64,000 bases of DNA from Puccinia triticina (taxonomy: Eukaryota > Basidiomycota > Pucciniomycetes > Pucciniales > Pucciniaceae): contig NC_070560.1 in assembly GCF_026914185.1 (NCBI RefSeq), forward strand, positions 7,927,501 through 7,991,500, read 5' to 3'. Every line of letters begins with the position of its first letter. The stretch's first letter is position 1. Below, one piece after another: positions 44,789-54,973 of the stretch. The notes below the pieces were generated by a model. It worked only from the letters and a program-made list of their open reading frames with translations, ran no database searches and was not told the DNA's origin. A program made the position numbers and the translations under genes.

Positions 44789-44816
44789 TGGCTCCACCAG
44801 GACTCGAACCCGGGTT

Positions 44817-44848
<32 letters not shown>

Positions 44849-44859
44849 GCTACAAAGCC
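44789..44859 (-). tRNA. tRNA-like sequence in the 3' LTR of TRIM-1
   Basis: The 71-nt cloverleaf has acceptor GGCTTTG/TGGAGCC, A box TAGCTTAGTGG, D stem GCTT/AAGC and T arm CCGGGTTCGAGTCCTGG, with a perfect B box GGTTCGAGTCC. The anticodon stem pairs only at its first three positions, so a decoding role is doubtful. The loop would read CTAGAGT. Confidence 0.65.
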
Positions 44860-44984
44860 TGAGTTGCCAGATTCATAATCTAACATCCTCCCGGAATCTG
44901 GATGCTCTAAGGCTCTCCTAGACCCGCTGGTGTGCTCTCTCCTCTGCAGGTACACTTGGCTCTTTGAGCTCAAGACTGTAAATC

Positions 44985-44998
<14 letters not shown>

Positions 44999-45015
<17 letters not shown>

Positions 45016-45026
45016 AAACCCAGGTT

Positions 45027-45058
<32 letters not shown>

Positions 45059-45069
45059 GCTACAAAGCC
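44999..45069 (-). tRNA. tRNA-like sequence in the 5' LTR of TRIM-1
   Basis: This is the same module as 44789-44859. The B box has one change (GGTTTGAGTCC), and a neighbouring stem position is also altered. Confidence 0.6.
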
Positions 45070-45353
45070 TGAGTTGCCAGATTCATAATCTAACATTTCC
45101 GTGTAGAAGATGGTAGGATAAAAAATAGGATGATAGGATCCCCTTTTCCCCGTCCTTCCCTCCACGCACATTGCCGTTCCCACTCAATCCCGCATGTCTG
45201 ACACTTTCCCGCACTATTCCTCCAGCTACTCCCGCTATCCCGCTTGTCACTTTCCCAGACTCCGCTCCTCTCTGATGCTTGACCTCCCACTGTCCTCTGT
45301 CTAGCCCCCGTCAGTCGGTCTCTTGCCACCGCCTCCACCCCGGTTCCGCCCGC

Positions 45354-46282
45354 TGTGGTAGACGGAAAAGTGGAAAAATAAAAAGTTTTTTCTATGCCAC
45401 ATAATTACTCATACTAGGCCTCAAGATACCATCAAATGGACCCCATAAATGGATTCTACGGCCAATTTTACCCCTAGACACCACTGGAACCGTCACTGGA
45501 GCCTCTCTGGATTGGAACCTACAAGCCCTTGGACAATGGACACCCATCACACGTTCAGCATAACCAGTCACCAGCCTGTCACAAGCCTCAAGTCAAGGAT
45601 CACAGTATTATGCCTATACACATCACAGGATACAAGCATACATCTCCCCATCAGACTATAGTCATCACATAGTATCAAGTACTCTTCTATTTCCATATTA
45701 TGATGTCATCCCGCACTGATCCTGCAGTTCAGACGTCATTCATGCACCCCCTGCATCCACCTGTCAACTAATACAGCCTACTGTCACTTTACGCAGCCTT
45801 CATGCAGCCCTACTGCATGCTTATGACATCATTTATGTACCCCTGACACATTATGACATCATTTGTATCTACTCTCACCAGCTAAAATCCCTCACACTGT
45901 TGTCCAGATCAGCTGAAACCCTAACCCACAAGCCCTCTGGGGCTCCACTTCTGTCTATATAAGGAGCTCTCTCCTCCACAGTTGTCAGCTCCTCAGCTCA
46001 GTACTCACCAGTTATTTACATACCACCCTTCACACTTACCATCACCACCACACATCAATACATCCCGTAGCAAATAACTGCTGAACTCATTCTCAAAATC
46101 TTACATACCTGTCATCAAACAACTTCATCTGGAATTAGACCAGACCTATCACTTGATTAAAACCTGCCAAGCATAGCTTGGTGGGTCTTGTTGACTGATA
46201 GCATAGAAGGGCAGAGTTTGCACCTCCATCATCCCCTTCTCCATTCAGCAAAAGGGTTTCACAACCACTTTTGAGTCTTACA
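45354..46282 (+). mobile_element. LTR family A, copy 3 (929-bp solo LTR)
   Basis: It starts TGTGGTAGACGG and ends GAGTCTTACA, with CCGC duplications at 45350-45353 and 46283-46286. Joining the flanks (GGTTCCGCCCGC + TGGTGGAACCC) restores the family B sequence as in copy a. Both solo copies with clear duplications chose CCGC targets. Confidence 0.9.
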
Positions 46283-46484
46283 CCGCTGGTGGAACCCGCT
46301 TTGGCTGTTGTGACTCACCCGCTGACACACCGCTGCTACCAGTCCACGTGTGTAGCCCCGCCGCAGTCCAGCCCTGTCTTTTCTGCTCCAATCCAAATAC
46401 CCAATCCGAAATCCGCAATCTGCAATCCGTGCATTCCAGTCTGCGCATGACTTTCCGTAAGCTTTCTTAGCGTGCTTTCCTGCA

Positions 46485-46706
46485 CATTCTTTTATTCTCA
46501 TCTTATACACACTTAGTCTTCAAGAATACTCCTATCTCTCTTACATTATACCGCGTTTCAAATTAGCTTGGTGAATTGTTTATCTATAATTTTACTTTCG
46601 ATTAGGCTCATAAGTCTCTGATGATCGATTGAGTCGAAGCATTTGCTTATATCACCCTCCATTATTCATGAAGCACTCTTAAAATTCTGCTTAATTGCTT
46701 CTAGAG
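46485..46706 (-). pseudogene. Nuclear mitochondrial DNA fragment: group II intron reverse transcriptase piece
   Basis: On the minus strand, about 46700-46560 reads ALEAIKQNFKSAS-x-IMEGD, then ISKCFDSIDHQRLMSLI. This is the conserved region of organellar group II intron RT/maturases (GD-x-x-x-CFD-x-IDH). The two internal TGA codons fall where Trp is expected, as in the fungal mitochondrial code. The piece has no counterpart in other family B LTRs and sits exactly at a break in copy b, so it is an inserted mitochondrial fragment, not a nuclear gene. Confidence 0.7.
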
Positions 46707-46812
46707 CCGCTTATGTCACCGGAATGCATTCTGCCTGAGCAGCTTTGTGCATTCCCGCCCGCGCTATCCCCGCGTGGACATTCTACCGCGTTTGCCTATA
46801 TAAATCACCACA

Positions 46813-47186
46813 CCAGCACACACCGGTCATTGAGTGGATACTCAAGCCACACACCAGTCATCAAGTGGATACATAACCCACTCTATGACCGGCACACACT
46901 GGTCATTGAGTCAAGTGGGTTAAGTATCCACTCAATGACAGGTGTGTGCCGGTCATCGAGTGGGTTATGTATCCACTCAATGACCGGTGTGTGCTGGTCA
47001 TCGAGTGGCTTGAGTATCCACTTGATGACCGGTGTTTGCCGGTAATCAAGAGGGCTGAGACCCACTTGATGACTGGTGTGTGCTGGTCATCAAGAGGGCT
47101 GAGACCCACTTGATGACTGGCGTGTGGTGGTCATTGAGTAGCTTGAGTATCCACTCAATGAACAGTGTGTGCCGGTCATCAAGTGG
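46813..47186. repeat. CCGGTCATTGAGTGG palindromic satellite, main array
   Basis: It alternates TGACCGG and CCGGTCA arms with 40-50 bp spacing, with variants CATTGAGTGG and CATCAAGTGG. It is the landing site of the hAT-type element at 47187. Confidence 0.8.
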
Positions 47187-47429
47187 CAGGGCATAGCACA
47201 TCAAATTGAATTGATTCAAGCATTTTTATTCAAATCCAATTCGATTCAAATAATGCCTGGGCAAATTTAAGCTTTTATATTTGAAAAAATTCAAATAATG
47301 GTTCAAAGGGGCGCGTAGAGGGCCAATACAAGCTTCTCTGGGGCCTTTGGGCCCCAGATGAGTTTGCACAGGCCCTCTAACAGCCCCTTTGGTGCAACAC
47401 AAAAAAAAATCTGCCTCTGGCACTTTGAA

Positions 47430-47700
47430 AAGTGTGTCCGGCACTACAAAAGTGCGTCTGCCACTATGAAAAGTGCGTCCGCCACTTTGAAAAGTGTGTC
47501 CTCCACTTTGAAAAGTGTGTCCGCCACTTTGAAAAGTGTGTCTGCCACTATGAAAAGTGCGTCTGCCACTATGAAAAGTGCGTCCACCACTAAGAAAAGT
47601 TAGTCCACCACTATGAAAAGTGCGTCCGGCACTATGAAAAGTGCGTCCGGCACTATGAAAAGTGTGTCCACCACTATCAAAAGTGCATCTGGTACTCTGA
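47430..47700. repeat. 21-bp minisatellite (CACTATGAAAAGTGCGTCCGC)
   Basis: About 13 tandem units with transitions and a few length changes. The period is a multiple of three, so long frames cross it, but the array is found on either strand in other copies and is not a gene. Confidence 0.9.
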
Positions 47701-47909
47701 ATAGTGCATCTGCCATTATGAAATATGCCTCCGGCAATATTATAAGCACCTTTGGAACCATGATATTTTTGACAGATGACCCCCTCAAAATTATATGTCC
47801 CAGAAATGTGCCAAAATATGTCAAAAACAAAACAAAATGTAATTTTTTGGTGTTTTTAATGTATTTTGGAAGTTTTTCCGTTGATCAATATCTCCAAATA
47901 CTCAAATAT

Positions 47910-48090
47910 TAGGGGGTAACACATATGAGAAATCCACAATTAGAAACCAGTCAATTAGCCAAAAATGAAATTTGTCACCAGTGGTTCCCAAAATGGAGTA
48001 GAAGAAGGACCAGCATGTTTTAAAAATGGTGTGTTTTTTCAAACCTGTCAATTACATAATGGTGGGTTTTGTCATATTTGATACCCCCTA
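47910..48090. mobile_element. Small TA-flanked element (181 bp)
   Basis: TAGGGGGTAACACATATGA is matched, inverted, by TAGGGGGTATCAAATATGA at the right end. The terminal TA fits a Tc1/mariner-type target. It replaces a stretch present in copies 1 and 2 of the host element. Confidence 0.7.
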
Positions 48091-48137
48091 TTCAAGGGGC
48101 CCAAGAAACGTGTCAAATACCACTGTGCTATGCCCTG

Positions 48138-48903
48138 TTGAGTGGGTTTGTTTTTGAACAGAAGGGATTGCTCCTGGTTGACATGGTTTCCTGTTGTTGA
48201 CCAGGAGCTATTCCTAGTCAACACTGTGGGGGAGTCTTGTTGACCGGCCAGCAGGCTGATGCTGGGCCCTTTTCAGCCAGAATTGCTGGCTGACAAGCCC
48301 AGGTTGGCAATTTGGCAAACCTTGGATCCCAGCTGAGCAATTGCCTCAGATCAGCTCAGTTTTGTCTAGTGCACAGCTGTGCACTGGAAAGATTTTGAGC
48401 AACTTGCAAATATTCCAGGCTGTTCCAGCCTGGGATTCATTTTTATGAACCTAGTTCTAATTTATTATTGACTCAAGTATGCCAGATGTCAACTGGCAGC
48501 AGTTTCTCAAGTTTTTTTTTTTTTTCATAGTGTATGAGACTCAATTCTTTTGTTCCTCCTCTTTGAGTAGTAACAACGGGCAGATTGGTCCTATCCTGTT
48601 TGACTAAGTCTACACAGATATTGGATGTTCATTAGCCATCTTTTCTTGCCAATTAGCCAGAAGTCTTGCTACTCACCTTTGGTGTTGGCTGAGATCCTGT
48701 TTGCTAAAGGTACTTGACAGTGGGTTTCCACATGTCTAATTTTGCTGCTTGCGGGTGCCAAAACTGTAAGCATCATTTAGATGTAATCAGTATCTGCACT
48801 TTTCCGCTGGGTTGCTTTTGAATGCGGGAAATGGTTTGCTTTGCTTACCATCTTCCGCAGCTGTTTGAGATCCTGGAATCTTCCTCAATTGATGAGGACC
48901 AAC
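48138..48903. other. No supported gene
   Basis: This contains satellite-like GTTGACCAGGAG words at 48160-48220 and an isolated CACTA-like end (TTTTTCATAGTG) at about 48520-48532 whose partner end I could not find. Confidence 0.45.
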
Positions 48904-49418
48904 AATGGGAAGTTACATACATTACGATATCCAGAGGGATTTTTGTAACGTAACTTCCCACCATTACCAGATAAAGCATTACCGTTATCTGGAAACATTG
49001 CTCCTTGGGCCGGTGGGTAACATAACAGAGGGTGTTTTCACCCTCAATACCCGGAAAAATAACGGAGATAACGCGTTAACCGCGTTACCAGAGGTAAAAA
49101 TGCCATAAAAGGGGGAAAACTCCCCTTTTTTGAGAAGGTTATCCCCCTATAATTGCAAGGGATAACTTAAAAAGGCTAGGAAGAGAGGGAAAAAAAAATT
49201 AAAGAAAATGTAACAGAAGCTTTGCCGCCGTCATTGTAACAATAACAGCAAGGATTCCATTACGTTTTCTGGCATACCTTTTTCAATACCCTCCTAATAG
49301 GGGGCTGGCTGGGGTCCTGCCCAAGCTTCTTGGAAACAATACATGTAACCTTGTGCCAACAGTGGGTCACTACTTTATGGTTATTGTTCTTGTAACATTA
49401 TTGTAGCAATTTTTGGTC
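48904..49418. mobile_element. Family M7, copy 2 (right end degraded)
   Basis: It starts CAATGGGAAGTTAC and has the same left internal hairpin as copy 1 (GGGAAGTTAC...GTAACTTCCC). The interior has GTTAC/GTAAC words. The right end stops near TGTAGCAATTTTTGG without the CCCACCATTG terminus, so no target duplication can be read. Confidence 0.6.
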
Positions 49419-49434
49419 CCTCTACACTAACCGG

Positions 49435-51276
49435 TGTGGTGATTTATATAGGCAAGCGTGGTAGAATGTCCACTGGGGGATAGCGCGGGCGGGAATGCAC
49501 AGAGCGGCTCAGGCTGACAGCTCTGTTTATGAAGCTTAGGGCAAAAAACCCGTCAAAAATAAGGGTTTAGGGCCCTAGCACTATAACTGTGCTGATGTAA
49601 ACACTAGTAATGTAAATTACTAAACTTGTTACGTGGTAATTTGGCCACTACAAGGGTTTTAAACACTCTTTAAAAAGAGGAGGATTTATTATGTAATTAA
49701 TAATATATAATTATTAACTACAGGGAATAAATTAGGCGTAAAAAGTAGGTGGTAAGCGCTTAAGCTGATTGGCTGCTTGTCAGAGGCGGAGGTCTTACGG
49801 CAACTACTTTTAAGGATAAAGCTTGTAAATATGCTAATAAGGGATTTTTGATATTTTTAAAGGTTTAATCCAGTGGATTTTACGTGCTGGGGATGGTTTA
49901 AAGGGAAAAAGGGCTACAGTAGTAGCAGAGGAGAATATTCACGGCAACTTACAGTTTATTGGCGGTGAATGGTCTGGGGGATCTTTTCCTGAGGGCCAAA
50001 TAGGCCTCTATTTATAGAAGGGACTTCAGTGGGCGTAAACACTGAGTCCTTTCCTCCCTATGGGAGTATCCAGGGGTATAGCCGTGAAAAGGGCTTGGCT
50101 GTGGGTAATTTAATTGTATTGTAATAGACTAATTTCCCTGACTCTGTCACATGACATGTTTGTAACCAATTGTCATGTGAAAGAGCTTTTGTAGAAGTCT
50201 ACATAATACTTTCACGGGGTATTTTTACACGAGTAATATTACTCATTATTGTACAACAGTTTATTTTTATGTACTTTAATTGTTTTACTAAATTTTTGTA
50301 GGTAATACTATTTTTGGGCGCTTTCTGTGGCCAATTCTTATTTATACAATTAATACATGAAGGAATAGGAATAAGGGGGTACTTTGAGTGGGTGACCCCC
50401 CTTAATTTATGATGAGGAATCTGATTCTGCAATAATAATTTAATAATTATTATTATTTACCAATTTATTGCAGTCTTTTGGATACTTGATGTATCTCTAA
50501 GGCTGACACAGGCAGAGTGCATTCCGGTGACATAAGCACTGAGGATGATGTCAGGAAAGCGCGCTAGGAAAGCTTAAGGAAAGTCATGCGCAGATTGCGG
50601 ATCACGGATTTCGGATTGGGTATTTGGATTGGAGTGGAAAAAGACAGGGCTGGACTGCGGTGGATTACACACGTGGACTGGTAGCAGCGGCGCGTCAGCG
50701 GGTGAGCCACAACAGCCAAAGTGGGTTCCACCAGCGGGTGGAACCAGGGTGGAGGCGGTGACAAGAGACCGACTGGCGGGGGCTAGACAGAGGACGGTGG
50801 GAGATCAAGTGTCAGAGAGGAGCGGAGTCTGGGAAAGTGACAGGCGGAGCTGGAGGACTAGTGCGGGAAAGTGTCAGGCGTGCGGGATTGGGTGGGAACG
50901 GCGATGTGCATGGAGGGAAGGACAGAAAAGGAAGCTAACAGATTTTCTCTTCTTTTCCTTATCCTATTATCCTATTGCCTTAGGGATCACTCGTTATTGT
51001 ACTTACACTTACGGACGTACTAGAGTTATAAGGAAATATTTGTGACCTTAGCTTTACTTTAAAAGTTTCTTGCGGATTTTGTGCTTACAGAGTGCGGAGC
51101 TTTATTCACTTGCGGATTATTACGCTATAGATCAGGCTCAGAGAGGAGCGCTGAAGGCTAGCAGATAGTAGCAGTGCGGAGCCAAGTTACCAACAATCAC
51201 ACAGCCCGGACACTAATATTCTTGAGGGAGGCGGTCAGCGGACATTTCCACCAACTAACCAGCTTTCATTCTCACA
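49435..51276 (+). mobile_element. LTR family B, copy c, split by another solo LTR
   Basis: It begins TGTGGTGATTTATATAGG, ends CATTCTCACA, and is flanked by CCGG / CCAG. Own sequence is 49435-49514 and 50514-51276. The frame at 50629-51045 is the same non-coding family B frame as in copy a. Confidence 0.8.
49515..50508. mobile_element. Solo LTR of a third family (994 bp)
   Basis: It begins TGACAGCTCTG and ends AAGGCTGACA, with perfect 5-bp duplications CAGGC at 49510-49514 and 50509-50513. Joining the flanks gives GGCTCAGGCAGAGTGC exactly as in family B copy a. TG...CA ends plus a 5-bp duplication identify an LTR. A TATTTATAG box lies near 50010. It is AT-rich and has no genes. Confidence 0.8.
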
Positions 51277-51288
51277 CCAGACTGGTAG

Positions 51289-51682
51289 CAATGGGGAAAT
51301 GTGGTGCAATATCAATATCGCACCGGGCGGGTGTTTTTTATTTCAAGGCTGCTACAATATCTATGGGCAGAGCAGCAGGTATTTATCGACATATTGAGCA
51401 AGAAAAGGCCATTTCAGGGCTGATTTGGCCCTTCACTGCTCAATAAAGTGTTACTCTGCTTGATAATGGCCAATTTGACCCTTAATTTCTTATTAACATG
51501 TTAATTTACTCAATAACACATTACTTCACTAGTAACGGCTGTACAAAAAAGGCCAGTTATGATAACCGTGACGCGGCTATCCGCGCGCTAGCGTTAACAA
51601 TAACTGTAAAAATGTTAGGCGCAGCTTGCTACTTTACTCTACAGCCCCAGTTATTGTAGAGTAAAGTAGCGACCCACCATTG
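51289..51682. mobile_element. Family M7, copy 3 (394 bp)
   Basis: The ends are CAATGGGG / CCCACCATTG, with interior GAGCAA(G/T)AAAAGGCC and GTAAAGTAGC words like copy 1 and the same length class. The flanks (CTGGTAG, CTTGTGC) do not give a convincing duplication. Confidence 0.65.
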
Positions 51683-52194
51683 CTTGTGCTGCCCTGTTGT
51701 CTATAGGCCCTAAGGCTTGGTGGCACTTTACAAAGATATCAAAAAAATGAAACTTCAACCTGGCCTGGCTCTGGGCCAGGCCCCGGGAAAGCCTCAACCA
51801 AGCTAAAATATGTAAATTCACGGGTTTTGGATACATGGGGAAATTGGGTTTTTCCAAATTAGACCCAGCTTAGATATGTTGTACATAAGGAGGATTTTGT
51901 GCAATCAAGACTTAAAGGGAAAAATTGAACAGAAAAAAACCTTTTTTGGGTGGTAATTGAACCCAAGACCTAAATATTTGGTTTTGGTTTCCAGGAAGAC
52001 CCAAATAGATACCAACCACATCAGGATCCAAACTTAACACAAGTGTACCCTCCTTGGGGGAGTGTAGCGATCTCCGAAGGAGGGAATCGCCTCTAAAGTC
52101 ACATTTCTGGCCCTAAAGGATTGAGACAAATGGCAGGGAGGATGCCACACTCCCCCATTTTCCCCAATATCACCCTCTAGACTTCTGATTCTAA
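51683..52194. other. No supported gene; one family K-like end
   Basis: CTTAACACAAGTGTACCCTCC...CCGAAGGAGGGAATCGCC at 52030-52092 is a diverged K-family hairpin. Otherwise this is plain spacer. Confidence 0.5.
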
Positions 52195-53000
52195 AATGAA
52201 CAATTGGTACCTGTTGGGGGGTACCCCGCACCGCTTGGCAGGTACCCCTTGCACCCGCTGCGCACCCATCCGGCGGTGCCGGGTGCGGTATGAGGTGGCA
52301 GTTTTTTTGAAAAAAGAGGTGTGGTACCCAGGTACCTCCCAGAGATACCGCCCCCGCAGCCGGGTAGCCTGTGATAGAGATGGTTGATTTATGGTGTTCA
52401 AAATTGCATAAGATGTGTTTACATAACAGCATAACATGTGATTTTGGCTGGGAGATGTCAGCGTACATAAAAATTAAAGTGAAATCTCCCAGCCAAAATT
52501 GCAGCTTATGCTGTTATGTAAACAAATCTTATTCAATTTTGAAGACCACAATTTGAATCCGGATACCCACTCGTGTTTGGGTATCAGAGGCCGTTTTTTC
52601 CCAATTCCTGGCATCCGCATCCGCTGGCGGATGCCTCTGTGTGTGAGCGGATATGTACCGGTTGGGAATTGAGAGATCCCCCGGGGTTGGGGGCCCAAGG
52701 GCTGGAAAGCGGGTTCGGAGTTGCGCAGCTGCGGCTTACATGCACGCAAACGGATAGGACCTGATGTTTTTTCCTGTCTGTTTGCACACAAACGGACAGG
52801 AACCAATGTTTTGTCCTGTCCGTTTGCGTGTGTCTTTCCTGTCCGTTGAAAAATACAAAAAATGGCACAAGGGGTACCTGCCAAAAGTACCGCCGGTCCT
52901 CTCCAAGCGGTGCCAGGTGCGGTGTGAGGTGTTGGTTTTGGCAAAAAAAACAAGCAGGTACCCGGGTGCCAACAGGTACTCAAGTCTTGATTGTTCATCT
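52195..53000. mobile_element. Inverted-repeat element with GGTACC-rich arms
   Basis: AATGAACAATTGGTACCTGTTGG (left; first 20 bases are the key part) is mirrored at the right by GATGAACAATC...AGTACCTGTTGGCACCC on the other strand. Each arm continues with GCACCGC(T)TGG and GGTGCGGT(A/G)TGAGGTG words. The centre holds a foldback (52392-52553) and a GCAAACGGACAGG palindrome cluster (52740-52860) related to 1125-1320. No coding sequence is present. Confidence 0.5.
52392..52553. repeat. Long foldback (arms of about 65-70 bp)
   Basis: 52392-52456 (TGGTGTTCAAAATTG...GGCTGGGAGAT) is nearly the reverse complement of 52484-52553 (ATCTCCCAGCC...TTGAAGACCA), leaving a loop of about 27 bases. Confidence 0.85.
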
Positions 53001-54973
53001 TTATCTGATTCTCTCCTTGCCTTTGGCACCATTACAATCACCAGCTTCTTAGCTTATTTTCCCCCACTTCAAACTCCCCTGTATCCATCCCCCCTGGTAA
53101 GAAATGTCCTGTAAATGTTGTTACATGGTGGATTTCTGTACCTAATCCCCCCCTTCAATCCCACACGGGCTCAGGGAATTTCAACTTTTGAGCCCAAAAA
53201 CCGCTGGATCACCACTCCAGAACCACTTCACAGTAGGTGGAGTGGGCTAGTAATTATGTGTGTCAGCTAGGTAGAAAAACTGTGAATTGGAAGCTGAGAT
53301 TGCAGGCTACAAGTCTGTCTACTCAGATTTTTTTTAAACTAAAAACTACATTTGTAAAAACATTTTGAAAAGAAAATATGTGTTTTTTTGCCAGAAATTC
53401 TCAAGTCTGTAGTGCCAATGGTGTGACTTTAGAGATAAGCCTCTCCTTCGGAGATGCTTTGTGCCTCCTTGGAGAGGCCTTGTTAAGCTCTATCAGGATT
53501 GTCTTTGGAAAAAAATCAATTTGGATATGTATCTGGTGGATTACATCACAAGCATTTTTGCAAAAAAATCAAGGGGCCGGGCCTTTCAACCAACTTAACT
53601 AAGTCCCTCTCTTTGTGGAGGGGGGGCGCTGTCCCGCAGGGACCCTCTGAAGGAGGGACTTATACACTAAGTGGACCCTGCGGCCTGAGAGAATCAGGAA
53701 CTTGGCCTTTTTCAATCATGTGTAGCTTCATCACATCACATTATGTGATTTAGTTGTAGGGGAACAAAAGATGCAGAACATCAAGGAGAATCTTTCCACC
53801 TATTGTCCTATTTTTAGGGATACGGAATGACATTCAAATGTCTTTTTTTGCAACTTCATCTAGTTGGCTTTATCCCATATCACACATGTTGCACTGTACA
53901 GAATCTGGAATCCATGATGTTACAACTCTGATTACAGCTCAACAAGAGGTGCTGAGGATGGGAAAAAATAGTAGAAAGATAGGGACAGCTTGGGCCATCC
54001 CAGAAATGTACAGCTAACACGGAAAAGCTTGCCAAATTTTGTGGCTGAAATGACCTCTGCATTTCAGCCACAGGCCTGTACAGCTTCACTGTACAGGCAG
54101 TCAAAACCCGTTTGGCCAGCTGGTTTTGCTTGACATAGGCAAGAGCGGCGAAGGGCCGGGTTGACGTAAAATTGCTCCAGGAATCCAATGGTGGGGCCCT
54201 CGAGGCCCCAAAGTGGAAAACAAAGAAGATAGATTTTTTCTTCTGATGGCATTCCTGACGTACAGGAGCCATACAGGCTTCGAGGCTGAAATCAGCGGTC
54301 CAAAAGCTGGCCGCAAGCTTTTCCGCGTTAGCTGTAAACAATTTCAAAAATGGTGCAGAGCCTCATGAGGGAGAGTGATTCTAAAAAGGTCACCACCAAA
54401 AGTCATAATTCTCTCAGGCCGCGGGGTCCACATAGCGCGTAAGTCCCTCCTTCGGAGGTCGCTTCGCTTAGCCAAGTTGGGCCTTTCAACTGGTACGACA
54501 GGCTGTGGAAAATTCCCACTGGAGATAGGGGAGATGCAGCGGCAAATTTCTCTCACTCACGCGAAAAGTCAGTGATAGAAGACAAGCCGCACTTTCAGAG
54601 GCTTGCTCCGCAAGAGGCGCCCGGCGGTGTGTCGCCGGCCTCACTCTTGAACGAGGGGCTTGTGTTGAACTAGGGTAATTTATCTACTACAGCAGTCTAA
54701 GAAGAGAGGGTGACCCTGACAGTAGGAGGGGCCACCTGCTGCTCTCCTACATAAACGCATTGGGCTGCTTGAGAAAAGCCCGCGAAAGGGTGAAGAGGAA
54801 AGAAAGGTAATCTCCGCCACAACCCTGGTCGCGAGACCTGAGGAGCAAGTGTACTCCCAGGCCTCTCCAGGCAAGGGACAGGAATTTGATGTCGCATTTC
54901 GTTGTTGAAAAAGTCAAAACAAAAAACCGGGCGCTGACGAAGTGCCAAACAATGGGATAAGGATTGCTCAAGA
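53001..54973. other. No supported gene; two family K-like tracts
   Basis: AACTTAACTAAGTCCCTC at 53597 with GGAGGGACTTATAC to 53667, and AAGTCCCTCCTTCGGAGG at 54442 with GGGGCTTGTGTTGAACTA near 54670, are K-family motifs. Minus-strand frames of 155 and 101 codons at 53880-54347 and 54697-55002 lack recognisable features, and the latter overlaps the end of eS26. Confidence 0.5.

Larger units (their letters stand above)
44775..45095 (-). mobile_element. TRIM-1: 321-bp miniature LTR retrotransposon with a tRNA-like gene in each LTR
   Basis: Two 111-bp direct repeats, 44775-44885 and 44985-45095, have TGT...ACA ends and differ at about three positions. Perfect 5-bp duplications TTTCC flank it at 44770-44774 and 45096-45100. 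On the minus strand the 99-bp interior begins GATTTACAGTCTTGAGCTC, complementary to the anticodon arm of a Tyr(GUA) tRNA, and ends with the polypurine tract CGGGAGGA directly before the 3' LTR. That fixes the orientation as minus. It has no coding capacity. Its sequence is unrelated to TRIM-2, but the design is the same. Confidence 0.9.
44480..46812 (-). mobile_element. LTR family B, copy b, split by three later insertions
   Basis: Read on the minus strand it starts TGTGGTGATTTATATAGG (46812) and ends CATTCTCACA (44480). The 4-bp flanks CCGG/CCAG match 3 of 4. Own sequence is 44480-44769, 45101-45349, about 46287-46484 and 46707-46812. Inserted into it are TRIM-1, LTR family A copy 3 and a mitochondrial fragment. 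Each break can be closed by comparison with copy a. Confidence 0.85.
47187..48137. mobile_element. hAT-type non-autonomous element, copy 3 (951 bp)
   Basis: The ends are CAGGGCATAGCACA / TGTGCTATGCCCTG. The 8-bp flanks TCAAGTGG / TTGAGTGG match 6 of 8, and the two differences are the natural variants of the satellite. It carries the 21-bp array (CACTATGAAAAGTGCGTC(C/T)GC) and an inserted 181-bp TA element. This is the only copy not broken by large insertions. Confidence 0.85.

Noticed and set aside
44775..45095. tRNA-derived SINE pair
   Set aside because: TG...CA ends, a fixed 5-bp target duplication, PBS and PPT indicate an LTR element. There is no poly-A or variable-length duplication.
44775..45095. 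CRISPR-like direct repeats
   Set aside because: Only two units, a eukaryotic context and clear LTR-element hallmarks. No CRISPR array is present anywhere in the window.
46485..46706. Functional group II intron or nuclear reverse transcriptase gene
   Set aside because: Only about 50 codons of the RT core remain, with TGA codons and no intron RNA domains.
51282..51689. 7-bp target duplication for M7 copy 3
   Set aside because: The flanks CTGGTAG and CTTGTGC match in only 4 of 7 positions.
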